Shown: positions 19,094-29,577, numbered from the stretch's first letter. The stretch is DNA of 64,000 nucleotides from Trichomonas vaginalis G3 (GCF_026262505.1 NC_067206.1:28411896-28475895), one strand, 5' to 3'. Numbers and translations are program-made. The notes: generated by a model from the letters alone, not told the origin.

Positions 19094-19999
19094 ATGAGTT
19101 ATGCTCTGGTTAAATTATGGACAAATTTTGGATCAATAACATTTTTATCCTTGCTATGTATATTCTTTTCAGTCATTTTTGGTACTTCAATAATTGAAAC
19201 AAGCGGATATTCACAAGTTATTGGCCCTGGATTATCAAATCTTAAACCTGATCGAGAATTAAGTAAAGACAAATACTCAATCATATACCTAAGTAGTTTC
19301 CGTCGAATTCCAATTCTATCTAAAATATTAAACTCACTTTTAAAGCAAGAATCTAAGCATTGCGAAAAAATTTACATATATTGGAACGATTTCAAGCATT
19401 CAATACCGGCTCCTAATTTAACTGCATATAACATTTCAAACTCTACAGTTCCTATTGAAATAATTGATACTGAAATGAGAGAACTTGTTGCTCGATTTTT
19501 AATACCCCAAACCCTCGAGACTCAGACCATATGCAATATTGATGATGATATTTTCGTTAATTTTACAGCTTTAGACACTGCTTTTGAAGAATTTAAACGT
19601 AGAGGCTTTCCATTGTCAGTTTTCGGAAATTACGCAACTCTTTGGAGAAAAGGAAAGTATAGCTGGAAGAGAGGCCGTGATTTCAACATTGTTCTTACTG
19701 GACTTTCCTTTATAAACGTAGATTTGTTTGAAATCTATCATTCATATAAATATAAAAGCGTAAGAGACTATTCGGCTGAGAAAAACAATTGTGAAGACTT
19801 CATCATGAACTACGTAGCGTATGACGCTTTCGGGAATCGCCCTATCTATTATAAGATAAAGCACCACCTTCAAAATACAATTGGGCTGTCAAGAAGGCCT
19901 TCAAACAGCAAAGCAAGAGTAGAATGCTTGAAGTTCCTCGATAAATCTTTCGATTTCGTTGAAATCACCAGAAATACTTCAGTTCCAATTCAAAAATAA
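19094..19999 (+). CDS. GT64-like (exostosin EXTL2-type) glycosyltransferase
   Basis: A 301-residue protein from the ATG at 19094. A membrane anchor lies near residues 13-34 (FLSLLCIFFSVIFG). The lumenal part begins SIIYLSSFRRIPILSKILNS and carries CNIDDDIFVNF, the DDD metal site of the exostosin-type GT64 fold, then NCEDFIMNYVAYDAFGNRPI, the usual GT64 acid/base region. EXTL2-like enzymes transfer GlcNAc or GalNAc from UDP-sugars. The upstream frame has no ATG. The acceptor in this organism is unknown; assignment to the fold is fairly safe, the sugar is not. Confidence 0.65.
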   Translation: MSYALVKLWTNFGSITFLSLLCIFFSVIFGTSIIETSGYSQVIGPGLSNLKPDRELSKDKYSIIYLSSFRRIPILSKILNSLLKQESKHCEKIYIYWNDFKHSIPAPNLTAYNISNSTVPIEIIDTEMRELVARFLIPQTLETQTICNIDDDIFVNFTALDTAFEEFKRRGFPLSVFGNYATLWRKGKYSWKRGRDFNIVLTGLSFINVDLFEIYHSYKYKSVRDYSAEKNNCEDFIMNYVAYDAFGNRPIYYKIKHHLQNTIGLSRRPSNSKARVECLKFLDKSFDFVEITRNTSVPIQK

Positions 20000-20503
20000 T
20001 TATCTCATCAAAAAAATGGCACCTTTAGAAATTTATATATGTATTTGCCTGATATAAAAACCTATCATTTATACGCTTTTGTTATTATCTCATAGTATTT
20101 AAATGACATAAGGTTATGTTAGTTGCGAGTATCTAGATATGAATGTTGTTAATAAAACATACATATAAAAGCAAAGGATCCCTTATTCACAGGGATTCAT
20201 TTCTATGACATGTATGTCCTTGCAGTGTTATTATATATAACTCAACATTCATTGATGTATACATAGCACGATGGAGGTGAAATATATTGCCACGTTGGGG
20301 TCCTATAGCTCCAATGAGGAGCTTCACTCTAAGAGATGACGATTAAATTGAATTTTGGTAAAAAAATCGAATTTATTGAGTGACTTTCTTCAACATAATC
20401 GACAATCTCACAATGAAATATGATATTCAAATTGTGTTCGATATATATTTATAATAAAATTGAATAATCAATTTTTTAATGGTGGATTTGAATAATCACC
20501 GCT
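20000..20503. other. intergenic with small hairpins
   Basis: No gene supported. Short hairpins occur, for example GACAT-GT-ATGTC near 20207 and AGCTCC-AATGA-GGAGCT near 20308. No RNA gene recognised. Confidence 0.4.
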
Positions 20504-20991
20504 TTAGTTTACAACTATTCAATTTTCTGCACTTCGAGGTCTTTTTTCTCTTGATAGAATAGATATCATTCTGCATAAGCATGACTATAACATGACCATA
20601 TCATTATCTACCTATCTGTCGTTTCAGATATCAAAAAGAAGAGATTTGATCAAAACCTTAAACATTGGAGTTTTCACTGAGAGCCCGCTGATCAAGATTT
20701 TCAAAATTGGCCCATCCGATGTTCATTTTTTATTGAAATAATATGTTTAAATATGATTAAGAGTCTATATCTTCATTATTGAAAAAAGTCAACAACCCAA
20801 ATCTAGAGGATTTTCTGCGATTCACCACACAGTGAATCGCATATTGGAGTGTATTTGAATACTTTTTTTGAAAATTTGCACATAAGATGGCAACATATCA
20901 TTGATTATAGATTTCATAATAATGGTCGCCAATTCTTAGTTTATATACCATTTTTAAAGCAAAAGTTAAAAATTGAATAGTTGTAAACTAA
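20504..20991. mobile_element. 488 bp MITE with 23 bp terminal inverted repeats
   Basis: The ends are exact inverted copies: TTAGTTTACAACTATTCAAT and three more bases at 20504-20526, and the complement at 20969-20991. There is no open frame. Inside is a perfect hairpin TGCGATTCAC-CACACA-GTGAATCGCA (20816-20841). I could not see a convincing target duplication. It is a plain non-autonomous DNA element of unassigned family. Confidence 0.65.
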
Positions 20992-21202
20992 GGATGTGAT
21001 CCCTTAACCATTTCTTACATCATCCCACAAACACAATAACAAAAAAATGTATAACACCCTTAGTAGGTACTATATGTTGATTTGTCATAGCTTTTTTCCG
21101 AACATAAATATCTTATGGCAAACCCAAATTTTAGCTAAAAGTGACAGGGGAAAAAACGTTTAGTATTAAAAAAAAGACCGATGAGAGCTTCGTTCGAAAT
21201 AT

Positions 21203-21264
21203 AGAGGGAACTGAGAATGCGCAACCATTCTCAGGGAATATTGGATGCTATTCCCGTTCCCTCT
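21203..21264. repeat. perfect three-way-junction sequence
   Basis: A 9 bp outer stem (21203-21211 with 21256-21264), an 8 bp hairpin (21212-21219 with 21226-21233, loop of 6) and a 7 bp hairpin (21234-21240 with 21249-21255, loop of 8) follow one another with no unpaired junction base. Confidence 0.75.
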
Positions 21265-21497
21265 GTATGGAAAATTGAGGTTTTCAAAGGGAGTTAAAGT
21301 AAAAACAAATTTATACTAATTTACTTCAAAATACAAAAGTATTTGACAGCTAAAATTAGTTACTTTAGCAAGCCTATCAATACCCTTTTACGATTATTGC
21401 TACTTTTTCGAAATAAAATAAATTTATTATCAAAAACCTTTTTTTTCTTAGTAAAAATAAAAATGTTATTTTATATCAAGTTTTTATTCATAAATTT

Positions 21498-23171
21498 TTA
21501 TAATGTTGTATAAATTTGAAGGTGGAAATCTGTAATAATTTTATCTTGAAAAGACTTGGCATTCTCAACAATGAATTGAGGGGTATTGCATCCAAATTCT
21601 GTAATTTGCGTGAGAATACTAAGCTTGATTTCCGTTGGGATACTTAATTTCGAAAAATACTGGGTCATTCGTTTTTGAACCTTTGCTGCCTTGACAACTT
21701 TATCAAGTAGGTCATCTAAACCCAATTGAAGCGTATTTAAGTTTGCTGATGAGTTAACTATTAACGATTTAATTTTATCAGTGAGCATTATACATTTTTC
21801 TGTATCCAGTCTGATTGTAGACTTTTTTGGCTTTTTTTCAGATGGCAACGGATTTGGAATTTTGTCTCTGAGCCGTATATCTTGAGAAATTCTGTAATAA
21901 AATGAAGGAACGATAAAATCGATTAATTTCATCACAAATCGATCAAATCTCATGAAAATTGTTCCGCCAAAGTAGTAATATTTAATTTTTTTGTTAATCG
22001 ATTCTGAAATGTTATTTGTGAGAGCTAAATTTTCATCTCTTTCAGCGGCTGTCCATCTTTCTTGGTTTGATATCCATTGATTTTGTATGTATTTTGAAAA
22101 TTCTGGGAATTTTTTGGCTATTTCCAGAATTTTTTTGAACGTTGGTTCAATCCATTCTTTCTTGCCATTTCTGCCGTATGCAAGATAGTTCATTTTTGTA
22201 TCTAATATCAATTTGTCTGAACTCTCAAATGCATAATCTTTCAAATTTTTTCTGAACGCCCTCATTACATGAACTGCACACCAATGAAGGATAACTTCTG
22301 GAAAAGAGTTGATAATCGCATTTTCGATTTCTTGTGCACAATCTGACATAAAATATTTTGGTTTTACTTTTGCCCAGTTAAAAAATGCCTTGAGACAGAA
22401 TGCAATATTTTCTGAAGTGTTTGGATAAACGACAAATTGAAAAATTGGGAATGCATGTGTATTTGGAAATTTGGCTGATATCATGTAAAACAACATTTTA
22501 AATTCAAGTAATGAATGGGTTGCATCAATAAAATGCTCTTTCACAATTTTGATTATGTCCAGAAATTTGAAAGAAGCATAATAAAAGATTAATTTCTTTG
22601 GTTTGTTGTAATTATCGACATCGAAATAAATTAAATCTTTTGGTGACTCTTGTTCTTTGATACCCTTAAATAATTGAGTTGACTTGAATTGATTATCATC
22701 GTACTTTTGAATACCTTTGATCTTTTTATTTCCTTTTTCCTGAATTGTTTTCATTTGATCTGAAGATGCATTCAAAAAAGATGGCCTGTTAAGTGGATCA
22801 TCCAGATCAAGTTTTTTGTCGCATTCAATTTGAGCCATTTTCGGATCACCCCCCTGTTTTATAAAATTAATAAGTACCCGACGATAGCATTGTGATAATG
22901 TGTGGTATTTCTTTGTCTCATCTTTGATTTGATTGTGATTATGTGTTCCATTATATTCTGTTAGGATATATTCTTCATCATCCTTTAGAAATGAGATACA
23001 TGCTTCACATTTATCTGCACTGCACCTGAATTTTAATTTTGTTCCCCCTAAATTTGGATTTTTTTTTAATTGATATGGACAACCTGCATGGCATTCGTTA
23101 TCAATGACAGCTTTCATAGCATCTATATAAGATAGCCTTTCTTTAAGTTCGCATGGTGCATCGATATGCAT
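21498..23171 (-). CDS. Mutator-like (MULE) transposase
   Basis: A 557-residue protein starting MHIDAPCELKERLSYIDAMK. Residues 20-80 form a FAR1/FLYWCH-type zinc-binding region (CHAGCPYQLKKN, FRCSADKCEACISF, YNGTHNHNQ: Cys-Cys and His-x-His). The catalytic RNase-H-like domain has FIDATHSLLEFKMLF (first Asp), YFMSDCAQEIENAI (second Asp) and ILHWCAVHVMRAFRK, the CxxH-type region of MULE transposases. Length is normal and the frame is open, so it may still be active. The upstream longer frame lacks an ATG. Mutator-like elements are known in Trichomonas. Confidence 0.75.
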   Translation of the reverse strand: MHIDAPCELKERLSYIDAMKAVIDNECHAGCPYQLKKNPNLGGTKLKFRCSADKCEACISFLKDDEEYILTEYNGTHNHNQIKDETKKYHTLSQCYRRVLINFIKQGGDPKMAQIECDKKLDLDDPLNRPSFLNASSDQMKTIQEKGNKKIKGIQKYDDNQFKSTQLFKGIKEQESPKDLIYFDVDNYNKPKKLIFYYASFKFLDIIKIVKEHFIDATHSLLEFKMLFYMISAKFPNTHAFPIFQFVVYPNTSENIAFCLKAFFNWAKVKPKYFMSDCAQEIENAIINSFPEVILHWCAVHVMRAFRKNLKDYAFESSDKLILDTKMNYLAYGRNGKKEWIEPTFKKILEIAKKFPEFSKYIQNQWISNQERWTAAERDENLALTNNISESINKKIKYYYFGGTIFMRFDRFVMKLIDFIVPSFYYRISQDIRLRDKIPNPLPSEKKPKKSTIRLDTEKCIMLTDKIKSLIVNSSANLNTLQLGLDDLLDKVVKAAKVQKRMTQYFSKLSIPTEIKLSILTQITEFGCNTPQFIVENAKSFQDKIITDFHLQIYTTL

Positions 23172-24078
23172 CAAAAAAATGAAATGAAATTTCAATATCA
23201 AAAAAAGCACAAAATTTGAAAAAATTCACAAATCTCGGTTTCTGAAAGAAAATGGCCTCTTAAACTTTGTGCATATATTCATCTATAAGACACATTGTAT
23301 CCATATATTATTTAGCCAACACAACTTATCTGGTATCGAGAAAATTCAAAAAAAGCACAAAATTTGAAAATTGCTCGGTTCTACATTCAAAATAAATTTC
23401 ATTAATTTTTACGTACATATTAAGGTACTTATCTTCTACATATATAATCTTCATTAGATATATACATGATAAATAAAATTCATAAAACATTAAAAATCAA
23501 AAAATTAGATGAACCTTGGCAATTAAACTTTATTAAATAATAGTTGTTTATAAATTATATTATATTATCATTTAATATTATTTTGATAATGAAGATTTTA
23601 TTTTGCAATAATATAAACGAAATTTTTTACCTTATGAACTTTTGATGGAAATATGCAAATTTAAAATAATAAAGAAAGCCGCGAGCGAATCGAGCGGCTT
23701 AGGTCTAAGATTTTGATTCAAATCTTTGCTTATATTCCTTAAATTCTTTATGAAACTCACAACAGTTCCATAAAAAATTTTAAATTCTAAACTGTCGAAA
23801 TTACCGATCGGTAATCACACCCTTCACGGGTGTGTCACTTTTAGCTAAAATTACCCCTACTCAATATCTTATCACCTCAAAATTGAGTAATAAAGAAGAT
23901 GATGTCAGGAGTGAGATTGTAAACCATTCAATTTTCTCTTAATTTCAACACCAATGAGTGACAAAATGTCTATGAAATCCCTGAATGAACTTATTTCTCA
24001 AAGTTAAGACCCGTTTATTTGTCCTAATCTCTATAATGGATATGACGCTGAATTTTTAGAACTGGCACTTTTCTAAAT
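23172..24078. other. upstream region with direct repeat and GC-rich hairpins
   Basis: An AAAAAAAGCACAAAATTTGA-type segment occurs at about 23198 and again at about 23348. AAGCCGC/GCGGCTT pair at 23676-23682 and 23694-23700. Two hairpins lie in tandem at 23801-23834: TTACCG-AT-CGGTAA, one base, then CACACCC-TTCAC-GGGTGTG, the second overlapping the outer end of the terminal repeat. No gene seen. Confidence 0.5.
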
Positions 24079-25314
24079 ATGATACAGACTAAATCCTTTT
24101 GCATAATTTTCAATGTAATACTTATTTTTCTTTCAATATTCGCACTCAAACTAACTGATTTCATTATTATTTCTGACTTTAAAGTATCAATTGTTTCATT
24201 ATTGGCGATTCTTCAACAAATATCCGCAAAGGCAGGTTATCACAAAGAAATTCCCGAAGATTCAATAATAGATATCAGAAAAATAAAATGGGCTAACGAC
24301 CCAATGAATACAGAACACACTCTTTACATTCAAGATAATTTCTCTTTTAAAAGCTGGGGAGGAAAACATCAAAAGATCTCTAATATAAACAATAATAACC
24401 TATTTCATTTAAGGAATTGCTATGTTTCTGGAAATGGCGCGATATTTTATAAGAACAAGTTTATCTTGGGTTCTGGAATTCCAGGAAAAATACGATATTT
24501 GTACCAGCCGCTTAATGGTTCAGTTATAGGTACAAGAGATCTAGTTATCAGTATCGGACACTACTATTCTACAATTTACGGTCATTTCATACAAGATAGT
24601 CTTTCGCCTTTAATGGAAGTTCCGAGTGATATTTTACAGCAATCCACAGTTACAATTTGCACGCATGCCAAGTTAATAAACGAATTTTTCCCAACATTAA
24701 ATATTTCTAAAGAAGTTCAACATTTGAGCCCTAGCCAATGGCTATTTGCGAAAGAATTATACATAAATATTAATCCAAGACCCCATATGAATCATCTTGG
24801 ACCTTGTTTCCGTAAATTAACTTTATTAATCAGAGAAAGATTTAATTTGACAAGAATTGTCCCTTATAGATACATTATCTCGCAACGAAAAACAAGAAAT
24901 AGATTCATTGGTAACTTTGATAAACTATTTAACGCAGTTAACACAACTTATCCAGATTTTCCATGGGAAAAAGACTACCAAACGCCAAGGCCACTTAACG
25001 AAACAGTGAAATTCTGGTCAAATGCAAAGATATTCTATGCAGTTGCAGGAAGTAACTACTTTAATTGTGTTTTCTTCCCACAATCTGTTGTTGCAATCAT
25101 TGTATTCTCAAATGTATATGACATTTCAGCACTTGGAGCTATAACATCAAATAATTTTCGAACAGTTCTGTACCAAGAACCATCAATGAAACATTTCTCT
25201 GCAATGAAGAATAATTTTAATATTACAAGAGCTTTACTTGCGTTTAAGATAGCTCTTTATGTCCAAAATAGTCATACCTGGCCAAATGAACCAAATACGG
25301 CTCTTTTGCGCTAA
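24079..25314 (+). CDS. GT61-like glycosyltransferase
   Basis: A 411-residue type II membrane protein with an N-terminal hydrophobic anchor (residues 7-28, IIFNVILIFLSIFALKLTDF). The lumenal part has GHYYSTIYGHFIQDSLSPL, the characteristic first block of the GT61/DUF563 family, then YIISQRKTRNRFIGNFDKL, and near the C-terminus IFYAVAGSNYFNCVFFPQS, equivalent to the family block with a Gly/Ala-x-Gly/Ser and His/Asn-hydrophobic text. Family members transfer xylose, GlcNAc or arabinose to glycans. With the GT8- and GT64-like genes it forms a loose cluster interrupted by transposons. The substrate cannot be told. Confidence 0.65.
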   Translation: MIQTKSFCIIFNVILIFLSIFALKLTDFIIISDFKVSIVSLLAILQQISAKAGYHKEIPEDSIIDIRKIKWANDPMNTEHTLYIQDNFSFKSWGGKHQKISNINNNNLFHLRNCYVSGNGAIFYKNKFILGSGIPGKIRYLYQPLNGSVIGTRDLVISIGHYYSTIYGHFIQDSLSPLMEVPSDILQQSTVTICTHAKLINEFFPTLNISKEVQHLSPSQWLFAKELYININPRPHMNHLGPCFRKLTLLIRERFNLTRIVPYRYIISQRKTRNRFIGNFDKLFNAVNTTYPDFPWEKDYQTPRPLNETVKFWSNAKIFYAVAGSNYFNCVFFPQSVVAIIVFSNVYDISALGAITSNNFRTVLYQEPSMKHFSAMKNNFNITRALLAFKIALYVQNSHTWPNEPNTALLR

Positions 25315-27006
25315 TTTGTTTTTGTTTTTATTTTTAAATATTTTTAAAGGTAGTCTCACGAAAATACGTTATTTTCCCGATGCCTTGGAAGCAGCTTTGC
25401 AGGTTACCCGTAAGGTAACCAGTAGAAGTTTCTGAGCAAGGATGAAGAAGATTAAAGAGCCTTTTTATTGCAAACGCTATATTTGTAAGTGTCTTTGTAG
25501 AACTTCTCATAAATTCAAAGATTTCCAAAAACGAATTTTTAGATTTTGATATAATAAATGATATTTAAACAAATTATAGATGTGTTTGCAATTAAAAAAA
25601 TCCGAGTTAACTACAATATCTTCAATTTTTGTCGTTCACTTTTTCATGTCATACTGATAGCAAGAATACTCACCCAATTTGGTGACACTTCATGATAGTT
25701 TGAAGTAAAAAAAGGCCACCGTTTTTTTTATTTGATATCGTTATCTAAATTTTGTACAGAAATGAAATAAATTATAATATGAAACGTGTGTTATTATGCT
25801 TGTTGGGAAACAATTCAATACTTATGTCTGAATGAAATGATTATTTCTACGAGATTTTTCATATTCAGCTAATAATGCTATCAAAATCAAATAACAATAA
25901 AAAGTTATTTTGTACATAATGTAACTTAATCTTTAATACTATATAGAACTTCGAAATACTACTAAACGGTGCGAGTTACGCGATTAAATACCTTTTTTTC
26001 GATCGAAACTTGAAAGTGAGGATAACTCAATGGGTAGGGGTATGGGTTCGACTTTTTCTATTGGGCAACTATTTTTTTCTTTTCATTGTTTCAGCATTTT
26101 TTTATGCGATTATGCATAATTATTTGATTTCCTATATATTCAATAATAAATTTGTTCCGAACTCTTAACAAATAAATAAATTTTTAGAATATTTAAATTT
26201 ATAGCTCCCTACATTAATATAAAGTGTTCGAATAGTTCATATATAGTTTCTTTAAAATAATTTGTTTCATTTTAAATTGGTTTGGCACAATGCTTGACAT
26301 AACATGCACAAAGCTATGCCATTTTAAAATATGTATATCAATCAAGCCGATTAAGTCCATCCTAAACGAAAATCATCGATACTCATGAATTTATGATAGT
26401 CGTTCTTGATATAATTGCGCGTTTTAAAAAAATGCTTACTTTTGAACACAGAACTTATCTATCCATATTTATCAATGAAAGTTTATAAGATGCATTAATG
26501 ACAAAACCTTACTTTATCAATTATAATCTTATCGTAAATTTCAAACTACAATACTGTGGGGCAAATATTAAATAACCACTATGTTGCGGATTTTATGTAA
26601 GTCTGCAAACTGTAAAATGTAATTAAACACAAATAAAAAAAAATGTAAATTTTAATCGAGAAATTTAGCAATCTTGAAAGCCTTGATCGGCATCTTTTAC
26701 AAGATGTCAGTAATGCATATTCAATAACTATGAAAATCTAGCCAAGCATGGATTTTTTTCGAAAAAAAATTATATTAAATTTCATTTTTCATTCTTTATA
26801 CAAGTTTTAACCTTTGGTGCAATTATATCCTATCGCAAATGCATTATTGACGTTATTACTTGGATACTTCTTCATAACGCTAAATCTTCAAATTAGTTAT
26901 GTGTTTGTTACTAATAGAAGTTGGAAAGGTATTAAAAAAGGAAATGTTAATAAATATACATGTTTAATTAAAAAACAAACAAGAATAAATTAAATAATTT
27001 TATTTC
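25315..27006. other. 1.7 kb intergenic, AT-rich, with a hairpin and a tRNA-like scrap
   Basis: A perfect hairpin GGTTACC-CGTAA-GGTAACC is at 25402-25420. At 26021-26060 there is a D-arm-like GATAACTCAATGGGTAGGGG directly followed by a T-arm-like GGGTTCGAC and a T run. CATCTT-TTAC-AAGATG lies near 26692. No gene supported. Confidence 0.4.
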
Positions 27007-27097
27007 TTAGGAAAGTCTAAGTTTTGTAATAGATAAATTGCTTTTTGTGTCTCTTCTTCATCAATTTCTGGATGTTGATTCTCAGGTGGCGGACTAA

Positions 27098-29521
27098 TTA
27101 AAACATCATGGGCAATATCAAACCTTGTTTTAGTTCGTTGGCAGAAGGAAAATGATCTTCTTGTATTGGCGTTATTAATGATTGAAAATCATCAGTTGAT
27201 TCTGCATTTTGGGAATTTTCCAAATTTTCATTTGGAAAATTTGAATTTTGAGATTGAATTCCTTGAGATGTAGAATCTGTAGTTGTAGAGTTTTCTGTAG
27301 AAGAAGAGGAATTTGAGTTTGCGAATTGTAGTATGTCATTGAAATTCTCATAAAGAGGTGTTTTGGCCATCGGCACTTTTTGTAACTGTGTTTCGTATGC
27401 TTGAGATGGGCAATAGCCCCTATTTTCTGAAAAAGGAACTGGAGCTTTTATTTCAATAATTTGATCCAGTTTTTGTCTTAAAATTTCCACTCCATTACGC
27501 GGAAAATCTTTGCTGTAAGGTTCAAAAACACTTAATGGTTGTGTGTGATTGTATTTTATTAATCTTCCCCAAACTGAAAATACCTGATCTTCGTGCCAAC
27601 CAACTAAATACATAAGATCGGTCGTAATACTGGCAATATCTTCATCTGTGAATATATATTGGGACTTAATATCTTCTGGCATCTCCTCGACATTTGCCAT
27701 ATTTGCTCCTGAATTATCAAGTCTGCATTCTGACACAAGACGATCAAAATTTTGTTCACGGTAGGTTTGGTTCATTACCAAATGCGCTCCCGCACTCATC
27801 AAATCTTTAACTTCTTTTTTTGAATGCGCAAATTTTCGGAATAAGGCAAATAAATGTTCAACCGGAAGGGTTGTGAGATGTTGAAAATTTATATTCGGGA
27901 ATTCCTCTAAAAATCCATAAAGAGTGAGAAGAGATGTCGCCATTTTCAGAAGATGCATTCTTCTGGCAAAAAGATAACCTTTGAATTTGAGACGATGATC
28001 TGGTGTCTCTATATTAGGAAGTCTATCAGTGACTCCGACCACATCTTGCAATCTGAGAAAGAAATGCAAGATGAAAAAAGCAAGTTTGAACATTGACAAT
28101 CTTGCTTCAACTGGTAATATGGTATTTCGGACTCCCTCAAACCAAAGTGCAAGTGGAAGGAGCCAAGTTGCTTCAGTGTAGCAATTATTATCTAGCATAT
28201 CCTTGACGGTTTGAACGTTAAAGATTGTTACAGGATATTTGTCATTGAGTGTGGTAGACTTATCACAGTTGTTAATTGCATCTCCAAGTTTGGAAAATAA
28301 TCTAATTTTTGTAATATCGACGTGCAGCGTTGGATCATAAGGTTGCAAAAAGATTAACTTATTGGGGAAAATTAATAACGTTCTGAGGTTTTTGCCTATA
28401 TGAACGACGTCCGCGATGAAGATAATCTTAAGATCTTGGAATTTTGCACTTTTAAGGACTTCTACTAATCCATCAAAGCCAGTAACTAGGCTGTACCAAT
28501 GGTGAAAGAATATCTGATAAACAAAATCGTAAGATTTGTCACCATCAGTTGTAAAAACTGGAACATTCAGTGTTTTCTGAACTGTAGCAATGTAATCCAA
28601 GATTTCACTCATAATTCCAGATGCAAGACCATTTGTATGTTGTATTATATGCAAACATATTGATGGACCTTTGCAATCTAATGGCATCAAATATAATGCA
28701 AATAAGTCCTCGATTTGATCGTCATGGCCGGACTTCTTCCATAATTTGCCTGTGATTGCATCTATTCCAATGCAAAAATGGCATTGTTCACGTAATTCCT
28801 CATCTGTATATGGATATAATTCCCTGAATCTGAGGAATACTGGGAGTGAAGATGATTTTGAAAGCAAAAGTTCCTTCCATGCTGCAATATCTTTACCAAA
28901 GACTCGAAATAGAGTTGCTTTTGATGGCAACATAAGTTTCTGTCTTGCCAACAAATATTCTGAGGGTTGTTTGCAATACAACATAAAGGCAAATTGAAGT
29001 GTCTCCGCATAGTATCGTCGGCTCTTTGAGTTTGGAAAATTTAAATTATATAACATGTTATTAATGATAACACACGTTAATTTATCTGCAAACGGAGGGT
29101 ACTTAAATAATGGGGTATAATCATCTAATAATATTTCGCTTAAACTCAAGGATTCATCACCATTTGTTTCATCTTCATCTTGATCATCAGAATCATCTTC
29201 ATTGTCATTGAGAGTTTCAAGATCTGCCTTTTCTGCTTCTTGTTCTAATTCGTCTGCAGTTCCATCTTGTATTTTTCTTTGTTCATTGATTTTTTTCATT
29301 TGCAGAGATCTTTGATAGCTTAGAGCACGGTTTTTGGAAGCTGCAATCATTGATTTAATAGTATTCTCTTGTAATAGTTTTGATTGATTGGGACTTGTTT
29401 GATAATCTGCGATATTATTATAAATAACACCAGGAAGTTTTTCTTTAATAAGCTTTTCAAGCTTCTTAAATGTGGCAATATCTACACATGATAAATTAAT
29501 TTCTATCTTCTCACTGTTCAT
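27098..29521 (-). CDS. DDE-type transposase-like protein, P-element/THAP9-like layout
   Basis: An 807-residue protein starting MNSEKIEINLSCVDIATFKK (the longer frame has no ATG). An N-terminal region is followed by an acidic linker near residue 110-130. The putative RNase-H-like core has FCIGIDAITGKLW (first Asp), VFTTDGDKSYDFVY (second Asp), FIADVVHIGKNLRTLL (Asp-x-x-His-x-x-Lys, like the P-element block) and late Glu-containing text TLPVEHLFALFRKFAH. The tail is Ser/Asn-rich. A continuation reading VLISPPPENQHPEIDEEE to FPKK is found in another frame at about 27007-27110, suggesting a recent frameshift near the 3' end. Family placement is by motif layout only. Confidence 0.45.
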   Translation of the reverse strand: MNSEKIEINLSCVDIATFKKLEKLIKEKLPGVIYNNIADYQTSPNQSKLLQENTIKSMIAASKNRALSYQRSLQMKKINEQRKIQDGTADELEQEAEKADLETLNDNEDDSDDQDEDETNGDESLSLSEILLDDYTPLFKYPPFADKLTCVIINNMLYNLNFPNSKSRRYYAETLQFAFMLYCKQPSEYLLARQKLMLPSKATLFRVFGKDIAAWKELLLSKSSSLPVFLRFRELYPYTDEELREQCHFCIGIDAITGKLWKKSGHDDQIEDLFALYLMPLDCKGPSICLHIIQHTNGLASGIMSEILDYIATVQKTLNVPVFTTDGDKSYDFVYQIFFHHWYSLVTGFDGLVEVLKSAKFQDLKIIFIADVVHIGKNLRTLLIFPNKLIFLQPYDPTLHVDITKIRLFSKLGDAINNCDKSTTLNDKYPVTIFNVQTVKDMLDNNCYTEATWLLPLALWFEGVRNTILPVEARLSMFKLAFFILHFFLRLQDVVGVTDRLPNIETPDHRLKFKGYLFARRMHLLKMATSLLTLYGFLEEFPNINFQHLTTLPVEHLFALFRKFAHSKKEVKDLMSAGAHLVMNQTYREQNFDRLVSECRLDNSGANMANVEEMPEDIKSQYIFTDEDIASITTDLMYLVGWHEDQVFSVWGRLIKYNHTQPLSVFEPYSKDFPRNGVEILRQKLDQIIEIKAPVPFSENRGYCPSQAYETQLQKVPMAKTPLYENFNDILQFANSNSSSSTENSTTTDSTSQGIQSQNSNFPNENLENSQNAESTDDFQSLITPIQEDHFPSANELKQGLILPMMF

Positions 29522-29577
29522 AATGATTTGTGGGAAAATGATTAAGTGGCCGAACACTTAAAGCATTTCTTTTTCGT

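Larger units (their letters stand above)
21127..23852. mobile_element. Mutator-like DNA transposon with 20 bp terminal inverted repeats
   Basis: AATTTTAGCTAAAAGTGACA at 21127-21146 is matched exactly by its reverse complement at 23833-23852, flanking a MULE-type transposase gene. Just inside the left repeat is a perfect three-way-junction sequence (21203-21264); just inside the right repeat are hairpins at 23676-23700 and 23801-23834. A clean 8-11 bp target duplication is not visible, so the true ends could be slightly different. Confidence 0.55.

Noticed and set aside
21178-21205. Hammerhead-ribozyme-like core (CCGATGAG, short stem, GAAA)
   Set aside because: The invariant CUGAUGA core has a substitution, and I could not find a proper stem III with a UH cleavage site next to it. 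Probably chance.
29040-29520. Antisense reading frames opposite the transposase-like gene
   Set aside because: They follow the codon structure of the sense gene and have no own start context.
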